Shown here: piece by piece, positions 1 through 4,160 of the stretch
How the letters are laid out: each line of letters starts with the position of its first letter
Position numbering within the stretch: position 1 is the stretch's first letter
NCBI GenBank assembly: GCA_017531065.1
Contig: JAFXLR010000038.1
Coordinates: 1-6,569, forward strand
Length of the DNA: 6,569 nucleotides
DNA from: Bacilli bacterium
GTDB taxonomy: Bacteria > Bacillota_I > Bacilli_A > RFN20 > CAG-826
Direction of reading: 5' to 3'
The notes under the pieces: model-generated
Told to the model about the DNA's origin: nothing
Database searches by the model: none
The model's input: the letters and a program-made list of their open reading frames with translations, nothing else
Translations under genes and position numbers: made by a program

Positions 1-367
1 CGGTATCTTCGGTTCTGCCAAAGAAAGTGTTTCTGATTCTCTGAATGTTATTTGCGTTGGCGACGCCGTCATAGCCTCTGATCTTCACAGGGATGACCAA
101 AATCTTCATGTTGCCATAGGAGCGGCATGGGAAGTTTCCAGTCGAATCATTGATATCTTCGTAGTTGTATTTGGTTTCGGTCGCGGTGTAATGCTCGCCG
201 TCATGGTAATCGATGGCGATGCTCAAATGCTCACGTGAATTGTCAACGTCGGCGGAAGTTGGGGAAAGGCTATCAAGGATCCTGATGAAGGCTCCAAGGT
301 CGCAGCTTGACAGGGAAAAAATGCCTGCAAGCAAAACTGATAATCTGGCTATACGGTTCTTTTTCAT
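1..367 (-). CDS. Secreted lipoprotein, N-terminal part; possibly M6-like metallopeptidase (partial, runs off left edge)
   Basis: The reverse strand is open for 122 codons from an ATG at 367 to the window edge. The start MKKNRIARLSVLLAGIFSLSSC is a lipoprotein signal peptide: positive residues at 2-8, a hydrophobic core, and lipobox L19-S-S-C22. The product should be exported and lipid-anchored at Cys22. A polar linker follows at residues 23-85, then MKILVIPVKIRGYDG (87-101) and RIRNTFFGRTED (110-121). This pattern of a beta-strand ending in VIPV, then a helix ending in FFG, resembles the start of M6/immune-inhibitor-A-like secreted peptidases of Firmicutes. The HExxH zinc motif that would prove it lies outside the window, so the peptidase call is tentative. 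An in-frame TAA two codons above the ATG fixes the start. No Shine-Dalgarno sequence precedes it. The gene diverges from the ribosomal operon. Confidence 0.72.
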   Translation of the reverse strand, partial: MKKNRIARLSVLLAGIFSLSSCDLGAFIRILDSLSPTSADVDNSREHLSIAIDYHDGEHYTATETKYNYEDINDSTGNFPCRSYGNMKILVIPVKIRGYDGVANANNIQRIRNTFFGRTEDT

Positions 368-372
368 GTGCC

Positions 373-401
373 CATTATACACGATATTTCCGCGAGTGCA
401 C
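373..401 (-). promoter_or_regulatory. Candidate promoter for the divergent lipoprotein gene, giving a leaderless mRNA
   Basis: On the reverse strand a perfect TATAAT occupies 378-373, only five bases before the ATG at 367. A weak -35 (TGTGCA, three of six matches, 401-396) lies 17 bases further up. Transcription starting 6-7 bases after the -10 would begin at or beside the A of the ATG, so the message would have essentially no 5' leader. This agrees with the absence of a ribosome-binding site. It is inference from spacing only. Confidence 0.45.
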
Positions 402-486
402 ATCAAGATACACGGAGGCTCGAATCCCTTTACAAAGCGAAGGAAAAACTTTTTTCGAACACCCTCATTTTTGAAGAATATTGGGG

Positions 487-524
487 TTTTGCAGGGGATT
501 TTTTGCTTTTTTGCAGGGATTTTT
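487..524. repeat. Two imperfect tandem copies of TTTTGCAGGG(G)ATTTTT
   Basis: Copy 1 (487-504) has GCAGGGGA flanked by T-runs. Copy 2 (507-524) has GCAGGGA flanked by T-runs. The GCAGGG cores begin at 491 and 513, 22 bases apart, about two helical turns. They lie about 60-90 bases upstream of the rplK -35 element. They could be binding sites for a regulator or simple low-complexity sequence; nothing decides between these. Confidence 0.45.
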
Positions 525-555
525 GGATATTAGGAAAACCTCGATGGCCACTCAT

Positions 556-573
556 AAATGAAAATATTCATTT
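556..573. repeat. Inverted repeat just upstream of the rplK promoter
   Basis: AAATGAA (556-562) and TTCATTT (567-573) are perfect 7-base arms around AATA. The element ends five bases before the proposed -35 at 579. That is a position typical for an activator site or an AT-rich UP-like element. Arms this AT-rich can arise by chance. Confidence 0.4.
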
Positions 574-578
574 TCTCG

Positions 579-613
579 TTGAATTTGAAAAATCACACGC
601 GTATATTTATATC
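579..613 (+). promoter_or_regulatory. Candidate sigma-A promoter(s) of the rplK operon
   Basis: TTGAAT at 579-584 is followed after 17 bases by TATATT at 602-607 (four and five of six consensus matches). An overlapping alternative is TTGAAA at 585-590 with TATATC at 608-613, also spaced by 17. Either would start the message about 85-95 bases before the rplK ATG, leaving room for the leader hairpin. No start site has been measured. Confidence 0.5.
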
Positions 614-640
614 CGCACGCTATTTGTATATGCGTACAGC

Positions 641-676
641 GTGGTAGGAACGTTTAGCGGCGTTCCGATAAGCCAC
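641..676 (+). promoter_or_regulatory. Structured rplK leader hairpin, candidate L1 autoregulatory site
   Basis: The RNA can fold as an outer stem GUGG (641-644) with CCAC (673-676), an asymmetric internal loop of UA against GAUAAG, an inner stem GGAACG (647-652) with CGUUCC (661-666), and an eight-base loop. In E. coli, protein L1 represses the L11-L1 mRNA by binding a structure near its start that mimics the 23S L1 site. Two short helices around an asymmetric loop fit that architecture. The fold is visible in the sequence; the L1 assignment is inference. It lies 19 bases before the Shine-Dalgarno sequence. Confidence 0.42.
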
Positions 677-707
677 TGCATGCTAAATTCCAATAGGAGG
701 AAAACAC

Positions 708-1121
708 ATGGCAAAAAGAATCGCTAAGGTTCTTAAGATGGAACTCCCTGGCGGAGACGCCCATCCAGGACCAAAACTCGCTTCCGCGGGTGTTCAGATG
801 GCCAAGTTCTGCACCGACTTCAATGCGAAGACCGCTGACAGAAAGGGTCAGGTCGTCCCTGTCATCATCACGGCTTATGAAGATAAGTCCTACGACTTCG
901 AAATCAAGACGACTCCAGCTAGAGAGCTCATCTTGAAGGCTGCTGGCCTTGAAAAAGGCTCTGGCAACCCAAAGCAGATTGTCGGTCACATCTCCCAGGC
1001 TCAGCTTGAAGAGATCGCTAACTACAAGATGCCAGATCTCAACGCCAACGATATCGAGGCGGCTAAGAAGATCATCGCCGGCAGTGCCCGCAACATGGGC
1101 ATCACCATTGACGAGAAATAA
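708..1121 (+). CDS. rplK: 50S ribosomal protein L11
   Basis: L11 binds 23S rRNA at the GTPase-associated centre at the base of the L7/L12 stalk and helps control elongation-factor GTP hydrolysis and the stringent response. At 137 residues it is slightly shorter than the usual ~141. The N-terminal domain (about 1-70) has the AGVQMAKFCTDFNAKTAD segment and VVPVIITAYEDKSYDFEIKT. The C-terminal rRNA-binding domain has LKAAGLEKGSG, YKMPDLNANDIEAA and GSARNMGI. AGGAGG at 695-700, seven bases before the ATG, fixes the start. Oddity: at residues 13-24 (LPGGDAHPGPKL) the family's proline-rich loop, normally close to ANPxPPVGPALGQ, is about four residues shorter and lacks PPVG. rplA follows after 14 bases, so the two are co-transcribed. 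Identity is secure. Confidence 0.97.
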   Translation: MAKRIAKVLKMELPGGDAHPGPKLASAGVQMAKFCTDFNAKTADRKGQVVPVIITAYEDKSYDFEIKTTPARELILKAAGLEKGSGNPKQIVGHISQAQLEEIANYKMPDLNANDIEAAKKIIAGSARNMGITIDEK

Positions 1122-1135
1122 GGAGGAGGCGAAAC

Positions 1136-1831
1136 ATGAAACACTTCAAGAAATATAACGCCGCCGCCGCTCTCATCGACGCCAGCAAAGAATACACTAT
1201 CGAAGAAGCTGCTGCCCTCATCAAGAAGACCAGCACCACCAAGTTCGATAGCACCATCGACATCAGCTTCGCGCTCAATGTCGACCCAACCAAAGCCGAC
1301 CAGCTCATCCGTGGCACCTTAGCCCTTCCTCATGGCAATGGTAAGACCAAGAAGATCTTAGCCATCACCAACAACAAGCAGGAAGAAGCCAAAGCCGCCG
1401 GTGCTGACTTCGTCGGTGCCAAAGACATGCTCGAGAAGATCCTCAACGAAAACTGGTTCGGATTCGATGTCATGGTCGCTACCCCAGATATGATGGGTGA
1501 GCTTGGCAAAATGGGTATGGGCCGTATCCTTGGTCCAAAAGGCTTAATGCCGAACCCAAAGACCGGAACCGTCACCATGGACCTCGCGACCGCTATCAGC
1601 GAGATCAAACGTGGTAAGATCGCCTACCGTGTCGACCGCGATGGCAACCTCAACATCTCCATCGCTCGCTGCTCCTTCGAAGAAGGCAAGATCATCGATA
1701 ACCTCAACACCGTTACCGAGACCATCGCCAAATCCCGTCCGAGCACCGTCAAAGGTAAATTCATCAAATCCTGCGTCCTTCACACCACCATGGGCCCAGG
1801 CATGAAGCTCACCTTTGCTTCTAAGAACTAA
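1136..1831 (+). CDS. rplA: 50S ribosomal protein L1
   Basis: L1 forms the mobile L1 stalk on the 50S subunit, assists release of deacylated tRNA from the E site, and in several bacteria represses its own operon. The 231 residues match the usual length. Domain I comprises the N- and C-terminal parts. The segment RGTLALPHGNGKTKKILAI starts domain II. The family signature GMGRILGPKGLMPNPKTGTV is intact near the middle, and the C-terminal STVKGKFIKSC...TTMGPGMKL returns to domain I. The start follows GGAGGAGG at 1122-1129. The one Trp in this protein is TGG. The stop TAA is followed by the L10 leader rather than a terminator, so transcription probably continues into rplJ. Confidence 0.97.
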   Translation: MKHFKKYNAAAALIDASKEYTIEEAAALIKKTSTTKFDSTIDISFALNVDPTKADQLIRGTLALPHGNGKTKKILAITNNKQEEAKAAGADFVGAKDMLEKILNENWFGFDVMVATPDMMGELGKMGMGRILGPKGLMPNPKTGTVTMDLATAISEIKRGKIAYRVDRDGNLNISIARCSFEEGKIIDNLNTVTETIAKSRPSTVKGKFIKSCVLHTTMGPGMKLTFASKN

Positions 1832-1846
1832 TCGTCCTTAGAGAAA

Positions 1847-1955
1847 CACCAAATTTGGTGAATTGCTTGTTATACCTAAGAGAGCAACGGGCAAGTGCCT
1901 TAATAAATACACGTTGCGGAGGATACCATTTAATTCATAACCCACTAGTTATACC
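1847..1955 (+). promoter_or_regulatory. L10 ribosomal-protein leader (autoregulatory RNA)
   Basis: The 163-base gap before rplJ has the hallmarks of the L10 leader, to which the L10-(L7/L12) complex binds to repress rplJ-rplL. CCUAAGA precedes stem GCAACG (1884-1889), which pairs with CGUUGC (1912-1917). Inside is a small GGC-AAGU-GCC hairpin (1890-1899) followed by the characteristic UUAAUAAAUACA. GGAGG follows the stem. Upstream a perfect 14-base palindrome, CACCAAATTTGGTG (1847-1860), can add another helix. GTTATACC occurs at 1869-1876 and 1948-1955, and either copy can pair with ATAAC at 1937-1941. Boundaries are approximate. Recognition rests on the conserved core and the position. Confidence 0.82.
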
Positions 1956-1994
1956 AAGCTTCACATACAGTCGATAAAGAAAGGAGGAACTACG

Positions 1995-2525
1995 ATGAAC
2001 GAAAAAGCACTCCAAGCTAAGCAAGATGCTGTTAAGACCATCTCCGAAGGCATCAAGAATAGCAAAGCCATCGCCATTGTCAGCTATCATGGCTTGACCG
2101 TGGCCGAGCTCACCGAACTTCGCCGTAAACTCGCTGAGAAGAATGCTCACTTCGGTGTCTTCAAAAACACCATGGTCCGCAGAGCTCTCAAAGAGAACAA
2201 CATCGAAGGTCTCGATGAATTCCTCGAAGGCCCGAATGCCTTTGTCTTCTCACCTGAAACCAGCACCGGCGTCAACATCATCTACAAGTACAGCCGTGGC
2301 CACGAGAATCTTGTTCTCAAAGGTGGATACGTCGAAGGTCAGGTCGTCGATGCCAAAGGCTTAAAAGCTGTCGCCAAGCTCCCAACCAAGGAGCAATTGC
2401 TCTCGATGTTCTGCATGGTTCTCAACGAACCAATCTCTGGTTTCGCCAGAGCAATCAAATCTGTCGCCGAAAAGAATGGCGCTCCTGCTGAGGCCCCAGC
2501 CCCAGCCGAGACGCCTGCCAACTAA
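1995..2525 (+). CDS. rplJ: 50S ribosomal protein L10
   Basis: L10 anchors the L7/L12 dimers to the 23S rRNA next to L11, forming the stalk base that recruits translation factors. As the L10-(L7/L12) complex it also binds the leader just upstream. The 176 residues are a normal length. The N-terminal rRNA-binding domain shows KAIAIVSYHGLTVAELTELRRKL and FGVFKNTMVRRAL, and LKGGYVEGQVVD lies mid-protein. The C-terminal helix (ISGFARAIKSVAEK) that docks L7/L12 ends in an Ala/Pro/Glu-rich tail. AGGAGG at 1982-1987, seven bases before the ATG, supports the start. Its TAA is 14 bases before the rplL start. Confidence 0.96.
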   Translation: MNEKALQAKQDAVKTISEGIKNSKAIAIVSYHGLTVAELTELRRKLAEKNAHFGVFKNTMVRRALKENNIEGLDEFLEGPNAFVFSPETSTGVNIIYKYSRGHENLVLKGGYVEGQVVDAKGLKAVAKLPTKEQLLSMFCMVLNEPISGFARAIKSVAEKNGAPAEAPAPAETPAN

Positions 2526-2539
2526 TGGAGGAAAAAACA

Positions 2540-2923
2540 ATGGCTGAAAAGTTAACCAATGAACAAATCATTGACACCCTCAAGCAAATGAGCGCGCTTG
2601 AGCTTAGCAACCTCGTCAAAGCTGTCGAGGAAGAATTCGGTGTCACCGCTGCTGCCCCAGTGGCCGCTGCCGCTCCTGCCGAGGAAGAAGAGGCCGCCAA
2701 GAAGGGCCCATCCGAGGTCTCCTTATTCTTAAAGGGACTTGGAACCGCCGGCAAAGTCGCCGTCATCAAGGCTGTCCAGACCATCACCGGTCTTGGCCTT
2801 ATGGATGCCAAGAAGCTCGTTGATGCTTGCCCATGCGCCATCAAAGAGAAGATCAGCCCAGTCGAGGCTGAGGCCCACGGCAAAGTCCTCAAAGACGCCG
2901 GTGCCGAAATCGAAATCAAATAG
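2540..2923 (+). CDS. rplL: 50S ribosomal protein L7/L12
   Basis: This is the multicopy stalk protein that contacts EF-Tu, EF-G, IF2 and release factors. It has 127 residues from the ATG at 2540. An in-frame ATG at 2525 is rejected because the ribosome-binding site GGAGGA (2528-2533) lies between the two, six bases before 2540, and MAEKLTNEQIID is the standard N-terminus. Residues 1-33 are the dimerisation and L10-binding domain. Residues 36-56 are an Ala/Pro/Glu hinge. The C-terminal domain includes AGKVAVIKAVQTITGLGLMDAKKLVD, the factor-binding helices. Oddity: the loop after this reads DACPCAIKEK, placing Cys97 and Cys99 where relatives usually read close to DGAPKPVKE. A terminator-like attenuator follows. 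Confidence 0.96.
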   Translation: MAEKLTNEQIIDTLKQMSALELSNLVKAVEEEFGVTAAAPVAAAAPAEEEEAAKKGPSEVSLFLKGLGTAGKVAVIKAVQTITGLGLMDAKKLVDACPCAIKEKISPVEAEAHGKVLKDAGAEIEIK

Positions 2924-2947
2924 TTTCGTTAAACAATTATTTACCTA

Positions 2948-2984
2948 CCCTGCCCAAGGACTCGTCATCTTTGGGTAGGGTTTT
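2948..2984 (+). terminator. Intrinsic terminator/attenuator between rplL and the methyltransferase-rpoB genes
   Basis: CCCTGCCCAAGG (2948-2959) pairs with CTTTGGGTAGGG (2969-2980) through 12 pairs, including two G-U wobbles, around a nine-base loop. The run of U that follows is only four long, then GGCG. A strong stem with a short U-run fits partial termination. Partial attenuation after rplL is well known in E. coli (rplL-rpoB), where it keeps L7/L12 output above polymerase output. No other promoter is obvious before 3008, so downstream genes probably rely on read-through. Confidence 0.8.
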
Positions 2985-3007
2985 GGCGCTTTAAAGGAGG
3001 TAGCGAC

Positions 3008-3619
3008 ATGGCCCAATACTTCGATAACGTGGAAGAGTTAGGCCACCAAGATATCACCATGGAGTTTTCGCTCCTAGGTGAAACCTATCATCTTAAAAGC
3101 GACCTTGGAGTCTTCAGCAAAAGAGGGCTCGACGATGGCACCAGAATATTGCTTGAAACCATCGCCAATCTCTCTTTAGGGAGAAAGATTCTCGACCTTG
3201 GGTGTGGAGTGGGACCAATCGGACTAATACTCGCCCACCTCGACCCTAACAGATTCATAACGTTAGCAGACGTGAATGTTAGGGCCCTCGAACTGAGCAA
3301 AAAGAACGCCGATATCTTGGGCGTTTCGTCTCAGGTAGAGATCGTCAATAGCGACGTTTACCTCAACATCAACTCCATCTATGACACGATAATCTCTAAC
3401 CCTCCTATCAGGGCAGGGAAGAAGGTCACCTACAAGATCTATGACGAAGCAGGGGAACATCTTACGAAAGATGGCTCTCTCATCATCGTCATCAGGGTCA
3501 AGCAAGGCGCCCTTAGCGTGAAAGAACATCTTTTTTCCTTATTTAATAAGGTAGAGGTTCTTACAAAGAAAAAAGGTTATCTCGTCATCAAAGCAAGTGA
3601 CAAAAAGGAGCTAATTTAA
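3008..3619 (+). CDS. Class I SAM-dependent methyltransferase, RsmC/YbxB-type (probable 16S rRNA guanine-N2 methyltransferase)
   Basis: A 203-residue class I methyltransferase. The AdoMet-binding motif I is ILDLGCGVGPIGL (61-73), with acidic D88 ending the next strand and S115-D116 as motif III. The catalytic motif IV is SNPPI (130-134), the NPP form of enzymes that methylate amino groups of bases. The N-terminal GETYHLKSDLGVFSKRGLDDG matches the RsmC/YbxB start. RsmC of E. coli methylates G1207 of 16S rRNA and is longer, with a duplicated domain; this is the single-domain form. B. subtilis ybxB lies in the same place between rplL and rpoB, supporting the call. AAAGGAGG (2993-3000) precedes the ATG. 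The TAA overlaps the rpoB ATG by one base (TAATG). The exact target base is inferred, not shown. Confidence 0.85.
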   Translation: MAQYFDNVEELGHQDITMEFSLLGETYHLKSDLGVFSKRGLDDGTRILLETIANLSLGRKILDLGCGVGPIGLILAHLDPNRFITLADVNVRALELSKKNADILGVSSQVEIVNSDVYLNINSIYDTIISNPPIRAGKKVTYKIYDEAGEHLTKDGSLIIVIRVKQGALSVKEHLFSLFNKVEVLTKKKGYLVIKASDKKELI

Positions 3620-4157
3620 TGGCAGCAAAAGCAAACAACGCAGTTAAAGACTACCTTGAGAAGTACCCAACGAGGCTTAATGGCCGTCTTGACTTCTCAA
3701 AAATCTCCGGCTCTCTCGAACTCCCATATTTGGTTGAGATTCAGACTGAGTCCTTCAAGCTCTTCCTCAAGAGCGGCATCGATGAGGTCTTCAAAGAAGT
3801 CTTCCCGATCGCCAACTACGCTAACACAACGGAAATCCAATACGTCGATTCCCGCTTCGAGGAGCCAGAATACGGACCACTCGAGTGCAAAGAAAACGAC
3901 CTTACTTATTCAAGCAAGCTCAAGGTCACATTACGTATTTTCAATAAGAAAACCGGTACTCTCAAAGAAGGTGCCGAAGTCTTCATGGGCGATGTCCCAA
4001 TGATGACCGAATCCGGAACCTTCATCGTTAATGGCGCAGAACGTGTCATCGTCTCTCAGATCGTCAGATCCCCAGGCGCTTATTTCGGCGATACTTTCGA
4101 CACCAAGCAGGGTGTCCATATGTACACTGGCGAAATCATCCCAACCCGTGGTACCTG
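3619..4157 (+). CDS. rpoB: RNA polymerase beta subunit, N-terminal 179 residues only (cut off at the sequence join)
   Basis: The frame encodes the start of RpoB, the beta subunit forming one claw of RNA polymerase. It has the N-terminal protrusion/lobe landmarks SLELPYLVEIQTESFKLFL, TYSSKLKVTLRIFNKKTGT, VFMGDVPMMTESGTFIVNGA, ERVIVSQIVRSPGAYF and GEIIPTRGT. The full protein is normally well over 1,100 residues. Here homology stops at GT, where the family continues W-L-E-F, and a TGA occupies 4156-4158. The next codons belong to a solute-binding protein. The start is well supported by AAGGAG at 3605-3610 and the TAATG overlap with the methyltransferase. The coding sequence shows no decay before the stop, so this is an abrupt cut and not an ageing pseudogene. 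Confidence 0.95.
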
Positions 4158-4160
4158 AGG
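4156..4160. other. Join between two unrelated genome segments (probable chimera)
   Basis: RpoB similarity ends at 4155-4157 and solute-binding-protein similarity begins at 4158-4159, with no spacer. TG (4156-4157) can be the first two bases of the expected RpoB Trp codon TGG; A (4158) can be the last base of the codon before GGT GAT AAG in the other gene. Proline codon choice changes completely across this point. No insertion-sequence end, target-site duplication or tRNA is visible, so an assembly or library artefact is more likely than a mobile-element event. Confidence 0.85.

Larger units (their letters stand above)
368..707. other. 340-base divergent intergenic region
   Basis: AT-rich spacer between the lipoprotein gene and rplK. 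Open frames exist here on the + strand, but they have no ribosome-binding site, show no recognisable protein, and cross into flanking genes. What I can support inside is a promoter facing left (373-401), a pair of imperfect direct repeats (487-524), an inverted repeat (556-573), the rplK promoter (579-613) and a leader hairpin (641-676). I see no RNA gene and nothing recognisable in 402-486. Confidence 0.6.

Noticed and set aside
417..428. GGCTCGAATCCC resembling a tRNA T-arm
   Set aside because: The flanking bases do not form the five-base T stem, and no acceptor, D or anticodon arm can be placed around it.
213..727. Open frames at 213-533 and 368-727 on the + strand
   Set aside because: They overlap the lipoprotein gene on the other strand or run into rplK, have no ribosome-binding site, and give low-complexity products with no recognisable family.
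2525..2539. ATG at 2525 as the rplL start, overlapping the rplJ stop
   Set aside because: The strong ribosome-binding site lies after it, and the family N-terminus begins at 2540.
3656..4119. Open frames at 3656-4003 (+) and 3931-4119 (-) inside rpoB
   Set aside because: Out-of-frame shadows of the well-conserved rpoB reading frame, with no ribosome-binding site.
4150..4155. GGTACC (KpnI-like) site beside the join, suggesting a cloning scar
   Set aside because: GGT ACC simply encodes the conserved Gly-Thr of RpoB and matches this genome's codon style. The join is two bases further on, not at the cut position.
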